This document shows, in pieces, positions 43,060 through 51,950 of a DNA stretch of 64,000 nucleotides; position 1 is the stretch's first letter, and each line of letters opens with the position of its first letter. Source of the stretch: Agromyces fucosus (GTDB lineage: Bacteria; Actinomycetota; Actinomycetes; Actinomycetales; Microbacteriaceae); assembly GCF_004134865.1 (NCBI RefSeq), contig NZ_SDPO01000004.1, forward strand, positions 235,673 to 299,672, written 5' to 3'. The position numbers and the translations under genes were made by a program. The notes under the pieces were generated by a model. The model searched no databases, was not told the origin of the DNA, and saw nothing but the letters and a program-made list of their open reading frames with translations.

Positions 43060-43677
43060 ATGCAGGCGATCACGAGGCATCCGCTCGTCTGGGGCGCGGT
43101 CTGGGCCGCGCTGTTCGTCGTCGTCATCGTCGTCGCCGCCTTCCTCGACTGGCCGGCGTGGCTCTGGGCGCTCCTCGTCGTGCTGCTCGTCGCGCCGAGC
43201 CTCGTCGCGACGATCGCCGTGCTGCGGGCGACGCCGCGCGATCATCTCGAGCACCGCAGCTCGGTGTTCGGTCATTTCTTCTCGCGCTACCTGACGCTCG
43301 TGTTCGCCTTCTTCGCCTGGTCGGGCTCGGTCGTGCTCGGCGCCGCCATCTCGACCTCGATCCAGCTCGCCGCCGAGGGCAAGGAGGACGAGATCACGGG
43401 CATCGGATTCGAGGTGCTCTCCGCGATCACACCCCTCGCCGCCACCGTGCTCTGGGCCGCGCTCATCGTGCGCTGCTCGTGGTTCCTCGCACGACTCCGC
43501 GGCTGGGGCGAGGCGCCCGCGTCGAGCGAGGTGCCGGCGTCACTGCTGGCGAACGCGCCCGGGCTGCGCCGGATCACGATCGGACTCGCGCACCCCGGCC
43601 TGCTGCTCGCGACGGGCCTCGCCTCGGCGCTGCTCGCGATGCTCGCGGCAGAGGTCGAGGTCAGCTTCTTCACGTGA
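43060..43677 (+). CDS. Hypothetical four-helix membrane protein
   Basis: 205 residues. Four hydrophobic segments (about 9-28, 31-50, 80-105 and 130-150) plus a final one near 180-200. Between helices 2 and 3 is a short polar loop (RATPRDHLEHRSS). I recognise no family. The GGGGCC before the ATG is a poor ribosome-binding site. It lies between the divergent amidase and the convergent acetyltransferase as a single-gene unit. Confidence 0.7.
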   Translation: MQAITRHPLVWGAVWAALFVVVIVVAAFLDWPAWLWALLVVLLVAPSLVATIAVLRATPRDHLEHRSSVFGHFFSRYLTLVFAFFAWSGSVVLGAAISTSIQLAAEGKEDEITGIGFEVLSAITPLAATVLWAALIVRCSWFLARLRGWGEAPASSEVPASLLANAPGLRRITIGLAHPGLLLATGLASALLAMLAAEVEVSFFT

Positions 43678-43731
43678 GCGCCTGCCCCCGTCGCCCTCGC
43701 GTGCGAGGCGCGCGCCGCGGCATCCGCTCGA

Positions 43732-44310
43732 CTACTTGAGCGACTTCTGCAGCAGCACGGTGCCGAGCCAGCGCTCGAACTTGTAGCCCACCCGGCCCAT
43801 GCGGCCGATCTCCTCGAAGCCGAACTTCTCGTGCAGCGCGATCGACGCCTCGGCGCCCTGATCGGCGATGACGGCGATCATCTCCTTGAGACCCGCTGCC
43901 TTCGAGCGCTCGATGAGCTCGGTGAGCAGCACTCGCCCGAGACCCTTGCCGGATGCAGCGGGCCCGAGGTAGATCGAGTTCTCGACCGTGAACCGGTAGG
44001 CCCGCTTCGGCTTCCACGGCGCGACGAGGGCGTACCCGAGCAACTGTCCGCTCGGCGACTCCGCGACGATGAACGGCATGCCGAGCTTGTCGAGGTAGGC
44101 GAACTTCGTCTTCCACTCCTTCAGCGTCATCGCGTCTTCATCGAACGTGACCGTGGAGTTGGCGACGTAGTAGTTGTAGATCTCGCGCACCGCGGGCAGG
44201 TCGGTGGCGACGGCATCGCGGATCGCGTACTCGAACGGGGCTTCGGCGGGCACGGGCTTGCGGAGGTGGGGTGGGAGCACGCGGCGCTCCTGGTATTCCT
44301 CTTCGAGCAT
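43732..44310 (-). CDS. GNAT N-acetyltransferase (phosphinothricin/methionine sulfoximine type)
   Basis: 192 residues from the ATG at 44310. Resembles PAT/MddA: IRDAVATDLPAVREIYNYYV, NSTVTFDEDAMTLKEW, the acetyl-CoA-binding VENSIYLGPAASGKGLGRVLLTELI, and IAVIADQGAEASIALHEKFGFEEIGRM. Such enzymes acetylate phosphinothricin or methionine sulfoximine; actual substrates vary. The first ~25 residues (YQERRVLPPHLRKPVP) are extra. Last gene of the minus-strand cluster 43732-47900, 55 bp after ung. Confidence 0.88.
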   Translation of the reverse strand: MLEEEYQERRVLPPHLRKPVPAEAPFEYAIRDAVATDLPAVREIYNYYVANSTVTFDEDAMTLKEWKTKFAYLDKLGMPFIVAESPSGQLLGYALVAPWKPKRAYRFTVENSIYLGPAASGKGLGRVLLTELIERSKAAGLKEMIAVIADQGAEASIALHEKFGFEEIGRMGRVGYKFERWLGTVLLQKSLK

Positions 44311-44365
44311 GCGGCCCAGAATACCCGCGGCGTGTTGCCGCCGGGTTACGCGGTCGCCTGGCCGT

Positions 44366-45061
44366 TCACGCGGGCGGGCTCCAGTCGACCGGGTCGGCGC
44401 CCTGCGCTTCGAGCAGCGCGTTCGCACGACTGAAGGGACGCGAACCGAAGAACCCGCGCGAGGCGGAGAGCGGGCTCGGATGCGCCGACTCGATCACCGG
44501 CGTCGACCCGAGGAGCGGCGCGAGTCGCTGCGCGTCCTTGCCCCAGAGGATCGCGACGAGCGGTGCGTCACGCGCGACGAGCGACCGGACCGCGTGGTCG
44601 GTGACGGTCTCCCATCCCCTGCCCCGGTGCGAACCCGGCACACCCGGCTCGACCGTCAGCACGCGGTTCAGCAGCATGACGCCGTTCGCGCTCCAGTGCG
44701 TGAGGTCGCCGTGCCCGAGCGGGGGTGCGCCGAGGTCGTCGACGAGTTCCCGCGAGATGTTGGCGAGGCTCCGCGGCAGCGGGCGGACATGCCCGTCGAC
44801 CGCGAAGGAGAGCCCGATCGGATGCCCCGGCGTGGGGTACGGGTCCTGGCCCACGATGAGCACGCGCACGTCGTCGAGCGGGGCCCGGAACGCGCGGAGC
44901 ACGTGCTCGCCCGCCGGGAGGTACCCGCGGCCCGCTTCCGTCTCGGCGCGCAGGAACCCGCCGAGTTCGGCGATCGTCGGCGCGACCGGCGCGAGGGCCG
45001 CGGCCCACCCGGGGTCGACGAGACCGGCCGCGAACTCATCGGGCAACGTCACCCGGTCCAC
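44366..45061 (-). CDS. ung: Uracil-DNA glycosylase (family 1)
   Basis: 231 residues from the GTG at 45061, which directly abuts the TGA of the gene upstream. Removes uracil from DNA. The water-activating [16 protein letters not shown] motif (Asp, catalytic) and the C-terminal [18 protein letters not shown] loop (catalytic His and DNA-intercalating residue) are both present, as is the uracil-specificity Asn in LLNRVLTVE. Confidence 0.97.
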   Translation of the reverse strand: MDRVTLPDEFAAGLVDPGWAAALAPVAPTIAELGGFLRAETEAGRGYLPAGEHVLRAFRAPLDDVRVLIVGQDPYPTPGHPIGLSFAVDGHVRPLPRSLANISRELVDDLGAPPLGHGDLTHWSANGVMLLNRVLTVEPGVPGSHRGRGWETVTDHAVRSLVARDAPLVAILWGKDAQRLAPLLGSTPVIESAHPSPLSASRGFFGSRPFSRANALLEAQGADPVDWSPPA

Positions 45062-45787
45062 TCAGGCGCCGATCGTCGAGACGAGCACGCCGCCCTCCGT
45101 CGGCAGCACGCGCCAGACGCTGCCGTGACCCTCGGCTCGGAGGCGGCCGTCGCCCACGATCAGCGCCGTGCGCTCGTCGATGCCGAGACCGCCGGTGATG
45201 AGCCCGGACTCGACGGCGGCGACCAGGCGGGAGAGCATGCCCCGCTGGGCCACGTGCACCTCGATGGCGACGTCGACCAGGCCGATGCCGGCCTCGATCT
45301 CGAGTTCGAGCCCCGGTTCGCCGGGCTCCTCTGGTGCGACGGCGACGCCGCCGATGCGCGTGCCGCCGGCGAGCGACCCCTCGGCCGCGATCATCGCCCC
45401 GGCCGAGACGCCGAGGTAGGGCACCCCGACGGAGACGAGCCGGCGCAGCTCGCCGAACAGCGGCTCGAGTCCGGCGCGCACGTCTTCGACGACGCCGCCG
45501 CCGACGGCGACGCCGTCGACGTCGGCGATCGCGCCGGGCGCGACCGGCTCGCCGGGCCGACCTGCGGTGGTGTGCGCTTCGATGCCGCCGCCGTCGCCCG
45601 CCGCCGTCAGGAGCTCGGCGAGCGCCGCCGCCTTCTCCTCGGCCTCAGGGTGCAGCGAGATCACGGCGATGCGCGGCCGATCACGGCCCGCCGCGCGGGC
45701 CCGGGCAGCGGCTTCGGCGACGAACGGCGCGTGCAACGCGGCATCCGCGCTCGTGGTCGCCCCGCCGCCGATGAGGTGGATGCTCAC
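45062..45787 (-). CDS. Peptidase S51 (cyanophycinase/dipeptidase E-like) family protein
   Basis: 241 residues from the GTG at 45787, overlapping the phosphoribosyltransferase stop by 4 bp (GTGA). N-terminal IHLIGGGATT, then a Ser nucleophile in a GVSAGAMIAAEGSLAGG elbow characteristic of the S51 family, with GGVVEDVRAGLEPL before it and GLGIDERTALIVGDG after it (conserved in cyanophycinase-type proteins). The first ~25 residues of the usual start region (Type 1 glutamine-amidotransferase-like fold) are complete. Substrate unknown; no cyanophycin synthetase gene is in the window. Confidence 0.8.
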   Translation of the reverse strand: MSIHLIGGGATTSADAALHAPFVAEAAARARAAGRDRPRIAVISLHPEAEEKAAALAELLTAAGDGGGIEAHTTAGRPGEPVAPGAIADVDGVAVGGGVVEDVRAGLEPLFGELRRLVSVGVPYLGVSAGAMIAAEGSLAGGTRIGGVAVAPEEPGEPGLELEIEAGIGLVDVAIEVHVAQRGMLSRLVAAVESGLITGGLGIDERTALIVGDGRLRAEGHGSVWRVLPTEGGVLVSTIGA

Positions 45788-46308
45788 GCGGCGCCCTCGA
45801 CGACCTCGACGGGCGGCAGCGCCGACCACGGGAAGACGATCCAGTCGTCGGTGCGCCGGTAGTCGAAGTCGGGCGCGAGCACCGTGTGGGACTTCGTGTA
45901 CAGGGTCGCGGTGCGCACCTCGGCGCCCTCGTCGGTGAGCAGGCCGAGCACCTTCGCGAGGGTGCGGCCCGAGTCGGAGACATCGTCGACGAGCAGCACG
46001 CGCTTGCCGCCGAGCGCCGGAGCGTCGAGCATCGGCGGGTGCAGCACCGGCTCGGGCAGGCGCTCGTCGATGCCCGAGTAGAACTCGACGTTGATCGAGC
46101 CGCACGCCTTGGTGCCGAGCGCGTACGAGATCGCACCCGCGAGCAGCAGGCCGCCGCGGGCGATCGCGATCACGACGTCGGGGCGGAATCCCGAGCGGAG
46201 CACGTCGGCGGCGAGGGTGCGCGCCGCTTCGCCGAACTCGTCCCAGGTGAGGATCTCACGGCGGATGCCATCGGTTCCGAGGGCTGCGTCGTTGGCATCG
46301 AAGGTCAT
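45784..46308 (-). CDS. Type I phosphoribosyltransferase (xanthine/guanine PRT-like)
   Basis: 174 residues. PRPP-binding motif in RVLLVDDVSDSGRTLAKVLG (about 103-122). The N-terminal LTWDEFGEAARTLAADVLRSGFRPDVVIAIARGGLLLAGAI and the C-terminal DDWIVFPWSAL segment match purine-salvage enzymes of the Gpt/Hpt type. Recycles a purine base to its nucleotide; which base is not clear. It lies 9 bp after the potassium channel gene in the same operon. Confidence 0.88.
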   Translation of the reverse strand: MTFDANDAALGTDGIRREILTWDEFGEAARTLAADVLRSGFRPDVVIAIARGGLLLAGAISYALGTKACGSINVEFYSGIDERLPEPVLHPPMLDAPALGGKRVLLVDDVSDSGRTLAKVLGLLTDEGAEVRTATLYTKSHTVLAPDFDYRRTDDWIVFPWSALPPVEVVEGAA

Positions 46309-46317
46309 CCTGACAGG

Positions 46318-47115
46318 CTACCCGCCGGCCCCGGCAGGACGCTCGACGTCGGGGCTCTCCGCCGACTCGGGTGGCAGTGCATGCGTCTCGGTCGGATCGG
46401 GCTCTTCGCCGGTGCCGAGCGTGGGCGCCGCGAGCCCGTGCCCCTCGTGCCTGAGTCCGGCGACCCGCTCGTTCAGGACCGAGATGATCGTCGCCGAGGC
46501 CGTTCCCACGATGGCGATGCCGCCCGCCATGAGCAGCACCGCGTAGAAGCGGCCGAGCGCGGTCACCGGGTACTCGTCGCCGTAGCCCACCGTGGCGATC
46601 GTGACGATCGCCCACCAGATGGCGTCGCCGAAGGTCACGATGTTCGCTCCCTCGGCATAGCGCTCGGCCTCGAGCGTCGCCAGTGCGAGGAAGAACACCC
46701 ACGCGCAGGCGTACGCGAGGGCGAGGATGATGAACTGCGCCCGCACGGCACTCGGCGTGTGCCGCTTCAGGACCGGGAGATCCTGCAGGAGGCCAACGAC
46801 CCGCAGCGCGCGGAAGACCGGCAGGATGGCCGAGAGCACCTCGAGCGGATGATGCCAGGCGTAGTGCCAGCGCCGGCCGTGCGGCGTGAGCACGATGCGG
46901 ATGACGACGTCGACGACGAAGATCGCCCAGGTGAGCAGGAGGATCGAGAAGATCACCGTCGTCACCCACTGCGGTCGCTCCTGCCAGAGCACGTACACCG
47001 TGTACGCCGTCACGAACGCCACTCCGAGCAGTGCGAGGGCGCGTGCGGTCACGTCGACGTAGCGGGTGCGGCGAGCCGTCTCCGAGTCGCCCTCCGACGC
47101 GCCTCGGAGGGTCAC
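46318..47115 (-). CDS. Voltage-gated-type potassium channel
   Basis: 265 residues from the GTG at 47115 (GTGA overlap with the SDR stop). A cytosolic N-terminus is followed by S1-S4-like segments (residues about 25-150, with an Arg-rich VFRALRVVGLLQDLPVLKR segment resembling a voltage sensor), a pore loop with the TVGYGDEYP selectivity filter and S6 (FYAVLLMAGGIAIVGTASATIISVL). Short C-terminal tail rich in Glu/Pro without an RCK domain. Six-helix Kv-like channel. Confidence 0.93.
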   Translation of the reverse strand: MTLRGASEGDSETARRTRYVDVTARALALLGVAFVTAYTVYVLWQERPQWVTTVIFSILLLTWAIFVVDVVIRIVLTPHGRRWHYAWHHPLEVLSAILPVFRALRVVGLLQDLPVLKRHTPSAVRAQFIILALAYACAWVFFLALATLEAERYAEGANIVTFGDAIWWAIVTIATVGYGDEYPVTALGRFYAVLLMAGGIAIVGTASATIISVLNERVAGLRHEGHGLAAPTLGTGEEPDPTETHALPPESAESPDVERPAGAGG

Positions 47116-47900
47116 CGGACGACCTCCGGCCGAACCGCGAGCTCGCCCTTCGTCAGACGGTACGGCGCGGCCTGGGCGACGGGCTTGACGACGATGAGGT
47201 CGAGGTCGACGTGCCGGGGCTTCAGCACGGCGTCGGTGATCACCGCGGCGATGTCCTCCGCCACGAGCGGTTCCGGCACGTCGTCGTAGACGGCATCGGC
47301 CCTCGCACGGTCGCCGCCGAAGCGCACGAGCGCGAACTCGTCGGTCTTGACCATGCCCGGAGCGACCTCGATGACCCGCAGAGGCTCCCCGTTGAGCTCG
47401 AGCCGGAGCACCTCGGTGAGCGCGTGCGCGGCGAACTTCGCGGCGTTGTACCCGCCGCCGCCCACGTAGGCCGTGTGGCCGGCGATCGAGGTCACGTTCA
47501 CGATGTCGGCGACCCCGCGCTCGACGGCGCCGCGCCGCAGCAGCGGCAGCAGCGTGCTCGTCACGCGCTTCATCGCCAGCACGTTGACCTCGAACATCCA
47601 CGCCCAGTCGTCGACGTCGGAGGCCTCCACGGAGTCCAGGCCCTTGGCGCCGCCCGCGTTGTTGACGAGGGCGTGCACGGGGCCGGTCGCCTCGAGATGG
47701 TCGCGGAGCCGGTCGACGTCGGCCTGCTTCGTCAGGTCGGCGACGACGACGGATGCCCCGGTCTCCTCGGCGAGCGCCCGCAGGCGCTCCTCGCGGCGGG
47801 CGACCCCGACGACGTCCCAACCGGCCGCGCGGAACGCCCGCACGGTCGCCTCGCCGATCCCGGAACTCGCACCGGTCACGACCACTCGCAGCTCGCTCAT
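47112..47900 (-). CDS. Short-chain dehydrogenase/reductase
   Basis: 262 residues from the ATG at 47900. Classical SDR: nucleotide-binding TGASSGIGEAT (9-19), NNAGGAKG, catalytic Ser in VNVTSIAGHTAYVGGGG, and Tyr-Lys in YNAAKFAAHALTEVLRLEL. The VEVAPGMVKTDEF loop is typical of NADP-dependent members related to YdfG. Substrate unknown. First gene of the minus-strand cluster that runs SDR, channel, PRT, S51, ung, acetyltransferase with overlaps or very short gaps. Confidence 0.92.
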   Translation of the reverse strand: MSELRVVVTGASSGIGEATVRAFRAAGWDVVGVARREERLRALAEETGASVVVADLTKQADVDRLRDHLEATGPVHALVNNAGGAKGLDSVEASDVDDWAWMFEVNVLAMKRVTSTLLPLLRRGAVERGVADIVNVTSIAGHTAYVGGGGYNAAKFAAHALTEVLRLELNGEPLRVIEVAPGMVKTDEFALVRFGGDRARADAVYDDVPEPLVAEDIAAVITDAVLKPRHVDLDLIVVKPVAQAAPYRLTKGELAVRPEVVR

Positions 47901-47948
47901 GCGCCCATTCTGCCCTGCCCGACGCTGCTCGTGCGGTTGAATGGACTG

Positions 47949-49049
47949 ATGCATTCGCGACAGCCGGCACCCCCGACCAAGCGCAGACGTGTCCCCATGT
48001 GGGACAACGCCCGGTGGATCGCGATCACGCTCGTGGTCATCGGCCACGGCATCCTCCCGCTCATCGGCGAGTCGAACTCGGCGTACAGCGTCTACCTGTT
48101 CATCTACTCGTTCCACGTGGCGGTCTTCGTCACGGTGAGCGGGTACTTCGCCAAGTCCGGCCCGCCGAACGCGAGGGCGCTCCGTCAGATCCTCACCGAC
48201 ATCGTCTTCCCCTTCCTCATCTTCGAGACGATCTGGACGATCATCAAGTGGCTGCTCGGGGGCGAATTCGCACTCGACTACACGACGGCGTCGTGGACCC
48301 TCTGGTTCCTCATCGCCCTCGCGGTCTGGCGCATCGTGCTGCCCTACCTCGTGCTGCTGCGATTCCCCCTGCTCATCGCGATCGCGATCTCCATCGGAGC
48401 CGGCTACACCGAGACGATCGACTCCACCCTCGCGCTCTCCCGCACGCTCGGGATGCTGCCGTTCTTCGTGTTCGGGTGGAAGCTGCGGCAGTGGCAGCTC
48501 ACCGGGCGATGGCTCGAGCTCAGCTCGGCGGTGGCCTGGCGGTGGCGCGCCGGGGCGATCGTGCTGTTCGGCACGACGCTCGCGCTCATGCCGCTCGCGA
48601 TCGAGACGTGGCGCGACCTGAAGCTGCGTCGCTTCATGCTCTACGACGAGTCGTACGAGGCGATCGGCTACGACGAGCCGTGGTCGGGCGCCATCCGCTT
48701 GGGGCTCCTGCTCTTCGCGATGCTGCTGTCGGTCGCGTTCCTCGTGCTCATGCCGCGTGGTGCGCATTGGTTCACCCCCTTCGGCACCGCCACCATGTAC
48801 ATCTACCTGCTGCACTCCTTCGTCCTCTTCCCGTTCCGCGAGACGCCGGTCCTCGCCGGCGACCAGCCGTTCTGGGTGCTTCCGGCGATGATGCTGTTCT
48901 GCATCGGGATCTCGATCGTGCTCTCGCTGAAGCCGGTGCGGCGCGTGTTCCGGCCGCTCGTCGAGCCTCGGGCGCGGTGGATGTTCCGCCCCGAGCCGTC
49001 GACCGCGACCGGCACGCTCGTGCTGCCCCCCGACGGCGAGCCGCGCTAG
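47949..49049 (+). CDS. Acyltransferase 3 family membrane protein
   Basis: 366 residues. Integral-membrane acyltransferase (OafA/fucose 4-O-acetylase type). The catalytic His region near the N-terminus reads MWDNARWIAITLVVIGHGI, with about ten hydrophobic helices including YSVYLFIYSFHVAVFVTVSGYF, another hallmark of the family. Probably acetylates a cell-surface sugar. Divergent from the SDR gene (48 bp between starts). No clear ribosome-binding site; the ATG at 47949 is the first family-consistent start. Confidence 0.85.
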   Translation: MHSRQPAPPTKRRRVPMWDNARWIAITLVVIGHGILPLIGESNSAYSVYLFIYSFHVAVFVTVSGYFAKSGPPNARALRQILTDIVFPFLIFETIWTIIKWLLGGEFALDYTTASWTLWFLIALAVWRIVLPYLVLLRFPLLIAIAISIGAGYTETIDSTLALSRTLGMLPFFVFGWKLRQWQLTGRWLELSSAVAWRWRAGAIVLFGTTLALMPLAIETWRDLKLRRFMLYDESYEAIGYDEPWSGAIRLGLLLFAMLLSVAFLVLMPRGAHWFTPFGTATMYIYLLHSFVLFPFRETPVLAGDQPFWVLPAMMLFCIGISIVLSLKPVRRVFRPLVEPRARWMFRPEPSTATGTLVLPPDGEPR

Positions 49050-49095
49050 CCGCCGACCGGGCGAGCCCGGCCGCCGCGCGGTGTGCGCCGACGAG

Positions 49096-49132
49096 CGGAT
49101 GCCGCCGAGGTGACGCCGTGTTGCGGCATCCG
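49096..49132 (+). terminator. Hairpin after the acyltransferase gene
   Basis: 10-bp perfect inverted repeat CGGATGCCGC (49096-49105) / GCGGCATCCG (49123-49132) with a 17-nt loop, 46 bp past the acyltransferase stop. The arms are the recurrent window motif. No T-run. Confidence 0.5.
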
Positions 49133-49161
49133 TTGCCCGCCGCCACCGGCGCGCCTAACGT
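49133..49161 (+). promoter_or_regulatory. Candidate metY promoter
   Basis: TTGCCC (49133-49138), 17 bp, TAACGT (49156-49161), giving a start near 49168 and a 43-nt leader with a GAGGAG ribosome-binding site before the ATG at 49211. The leader is too short for a SAM riboswitch. Confidence 0.5.
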
Positions 49162-49210
49162 TGCTCGAAAGCTGCGGCGAACCCGCCCGAGCCGTTCCTG
49201 AGGAGACTCC

Positions 49211-50533
49211 ATGACCGAGACCGCCGACTGGCGCTTCGAGACCAAGCAGGTGCACTCGGGGGCCGCTCCCGACCCCGTGACCAACGCCCGCGCCACGCCG
49301 ATCTACCAGACCACCTCATACGTGTTCAACAGCGCCGAGCACGCGCAGAACCTGTTCGCGCTGGCCGAGTTCGGCAACATCTACACGCGCATCCAGAACC
49401 CGACGCAGGCCGTGGTCGAAGAGCGGATCGCCGCCCTCGAGGGCGGCACCGGCGCACTGCTCGTGGCCTCCGGCCAGTCGGCCTCCACCTTCGCCGTGCT
49501 GAACATCGCGCAGGCGGGCGACCACATCGTCTCCTCGTCGTCGATCTACGGCGGCACCTACAACCTCTTCAAGTACACGCTCGCCAAGCTCGGCATCGAG
49601 ACGACCTTCGTCGAGAACCAGGACGACGCCGACGAGTGGCGCCGCGCCGTGCGCCCGAACACCAAGCTCTTCTTCGCCGAGACCATCGGCAACCCGAAGA
49701 TCAACGTGCTCGACATCGGCCTCGTGTCGGACGTCGCGCACGACTCGGGCGTGCCGCTGATCGTGGACAACACGATCGCGACGCCGTACCTCATCCGCCC
49801 GTTCGAGCACGGCGCCGACATCATCATCCACTCGGCCACGAAGTTCCTCGGCGGCCACGGCACCACCATCGGCGGCGTCATCGTCGACGGCGGCACGTTC
49901 GAGTGGTCGAAGAACGTCGAGCGGTTCCCGGGCCTGACCGAGCCCGACCCCTCGTACCACGGCGCGAGCTACACGGCCGCGGTCGGCGACGGGCTCGCCT
50001 ACATCATCAAGGCCCGGGTGCAGCTGCTCCGCGACCTCGGCGCGGCGATCGCGCCGAACAGCGCGTGGCTGCTCATCCAGGGCATCGAGACGCTCTCGCT
50101 CCGCATCGAACGGCACGTGCAGAACGCGCAGGAGATCGCGGAGTGGCTCGACAACCACCCCGACGTCGCAAGCGTCAACTACTCGGGCCTGCCGTCGAGC
50201 CCCTGGTACGCGGCCGCGAACACCTACGCGCCCAAGGGCGTCGGCGCGGTGCTCTCGTTCGAGCTGAAGGGCGGCGTCGACGCCGGCCGTGCGCTCGTCG
50301 ACAACCTGTCGCTGTTCAGCCACCTCGCGAACATCGGCGACGTGCGCTCGCTCGTCATCCACCCGGCGTCGACGACGCACTCGCAGCTGACGCCCGAGCA
50401 GCAGCTCACGACCGGCGTCACGCCGGGCCTCGTGCGCCTCTCGGTCGGCATCGAGAACGTCGACGACCTGAAGGCCGACCTTCAGGCTGGCTTCGCCGCG
50501 GCGCGCGCCGCCACGGAGGCCGCTCGCGTCTGA
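49211..50533 (+). CDS. metY: O-acetylhomoserine aminocarboxypropyltransferase (sulfhydrylase)
   Basis: 440 residues. PLP enzyme (Cys/Met metabolism family) that makes homocysteine directly from O-acetylhomoserine and sulfide. The PLP lysine is in IIHSATKFLGGHGTTIGG; conserved RIQNPTQAVVEERIAALEGG and the C-terminal LVIHPASTTHSQL match the MetY group, which is longer than cystathionine gamma-synthase (about 380-390). It is followed on the same strand by metX, which makes its substrate. metX starts 114 bp on, across a strong hairpin. Confidence 0.95.
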   Translation: MTETADWRFETKQVHSGAAPDPVTNARATPIYQTTSYVFNSAEHAQNLFALAEFGNIYTRIQNPTQAVVEERIAALEGGTGALLVASGQSASTFAVLNIAQAGDHIVSSSSIYGGTYNLFKYTLAKLGIETTFVENQDDADEWRRAVRPNTKLFFAETIGNPKINVLDIGLVSDVAHDSGVPLIVDNTIATPYLIRPFEHGADIIIHSATKFLGGHGTTIGGVIVDGGTFEWSKNVERFPGLTEPDPSYHGASYTAAVGDGLAYIIKARVQLLRDLGAAIAPNSAWLLIQGIETLSLRIERHVQNAQEIAEWLDNHPDVASVNYSGLPSSPWYAAANTYAPKGVGAVLSFELKGGVDAGRALVDNLSLFSHLANIGDVRSLVIHPASTTHSQLTPEQQLTTGVTPGLVRLSVGIENVDDLKADLQAGFAAARAATEAARV

Positions 50534-50549
50534 CACGCGACCATCGAAC

Positions 50550-50587
50550 ACGGATGCCGCGGGCCCGGTCGGGCCCGCGGCATCCGT
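50550..50587 (+). terminator. Strong hairpin between metY and metX
   Basis: Perfect 18-bp inverted repeat, arms 50550-50567 and 50570-50587, with a 2-nt loop (GT), 16 bp after the metY stop. Built from the recurrent ACGGATGCCGCGG / CCGCGGCATCCGT word. No T-run. It probably limits read-through into metX. Confidence 0.65.
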
Positions 50588-50647
50588 CGTCTCCACGACT
50601 GGCGTAACAATGCACGGCGGGCCCCCCGGCTCGGGAAGAATCGAAGC

Positions 50648-51853
50648 ATGGACTGGCAGACGACGGCCGATGCGGTGCCCGCGAGCATCGTCACCGAGGC
50701 GCGTGCCGCGTCGCTCGCCGGCCGCGCGCCGACCACCGGTGCCTGGCGAGAGGGCGACGCCGTGGGCGACCGCCGGTTCGTGGGCATCGGAGACGTCGCC
50801 CTCGAGTCCGGCCGCGTCCTGCCGTCGGCTCGCATCGCCTACGAGCAGTGGGGCACGCTCTCCCCCGCCCGCGACAACGCCATCCTCGTCCTGCACGCGC
50901 TGACCGGCGACAGCCACGTCGCGGGGCCGGCCGGCCCCGCTCACCCGAGCGCCGGCTGGTGGCCCGGCATCGTCGGTCCGGGCCTCGCGATCGACACCGA
51001 CCGCTGGTTCGTCGTGGCGCCGAACGTGCTCGGCGGGTGCCAGGGCTCGACCGGACCGGCCTCCCTCGCGAGCGACGGCGCCGAGTGGGGCATCCGCTTC
51101 CCGTTCCTCACCATTCGCGACCAGGTGCGCGCGCAGATCGCGTTCGCGCGCGAACTCGGCATCGAGCGATTCGCCGCCGTCGTCGGCGGGTCGATGGGCG
51201 CCATGCACGTGCTCGAGTGGGCGATCATGGCCCCCGACGCGGTCGAGCGCATCGCGGTGCTGGCGGCTCCCGCCGCGAGCACGGCCGACCAGATCGCCCT
51301 GAACTCTGTGCAGATCGAGGCCATCCGCACCGACCCGGCGTTCCGCGGCGGCGAGTTCTACGACGCTCCCGACGGCGACGGCCCGACCCGCGGGCTCGCC
51401 CTCGCCCGGCGCATGGCGATGCTCAACTACCGCACGGCGAGCGAACTCAACCAGCGCTTCGCACGCAGCTGGCAGTCCGACCTCGACCCGCTCGGGGGCG
51501 ACGGCCGGTTCGCGGTCGAGTCGTACCTCGACTTCCACGGGAACAAGTTCACGCGGCGCTTCGACGCCAACAGCTACATCGTGCTCACCGAGGCGATGAA
51601 CTCGCACGACATCGCGCGGGGACGCGGCGGCGTCGCGGCGGCGCTCGCGCAGGTCGAGGCGAAGAGCCTCGTGCTGGGCATCGACAGCGACCGCTACTTC
51701 CCGCTCGCCGGCCAGGTCGAGATCGCTGCCGGGCTGCGGGCGAGCATCCACGGCCGCTCGCCGGTCGTCGTCGCCTCCGAATACGGCCATGACGCCTTCC
51801 TCATCGAGGATGACGCGATCGCCGCCGCGATCGGCGAGCTGCTCTCGGCCTGA
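50648..51853 (+). CDS. metX: Homoserine O-acetyltransferase
   Basis: 401 residues. Alpha/beta-hydrolase-fold enzyme that acetylates homoserine with acetyl-CoA, the committed step to methionine. Nucleophile Ser in VVGGSMGAMHVLEWA; oxyanion and catalytic region LHALTGDSHVAGPAG; catalytic Asp in LGIDSDRYFPL and His in SEYGHDAFLIEDD. NVLGGCQGSTGP is family-conserved. The partner metY is immediately upstream, and the homoserine substrate is made by Hom encoded at 22838-24148. Confidence 0.97.
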   Translation: MDWQTTADAVPASIVTEARAASLAGRAPTTGAWREGDAVGDRRFVGIGDVALESGRVLPSARIAYEQWGTLSPARDNAILVLHALTGDSHVAGPAGPAHPSAGWWPGIVGPGLAIDTDRWFVVAPNVLGGCQGSTGPASLASDGAEWGIRFPFLTIRDQVRAQIAFARELGIERFAAVVGGSMGAMHVLEWAIMAPDAVERIAVLAAPAASTADQIALNSVQIEAIRTDPAFRGGEFYDAPDGDGPTRGLALARRMAMLNYRTASELNQRFARSWQSDLDPLGGDGRFAVESYLDFHGNKFTRRFDANSYIVLTEAMNSHDIARGRGGVAAALAQVEAKSLVLGIDSDRYFPLAGQVEIAAGLRASIHGRSPVVVASEYGHDAFLIEDDAIAAAIGELLSA

Positions 51854-51950
51854 GCGCCGCGACGGCCGACCTCCCCTGCGTGCGCTGACTCCGCTACCCT
51901 TCGAAGGACAGCGTGCGATTCCACGGTGCCGACCATGCCGAGGGGGTGTC

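Noticed and set aside
49162..49210. Possible SAM riboswitch ahead of metY.
   Set aside because: The predicted leader is about 43 nt, too short for any known SAM riboswitch class in this clade.
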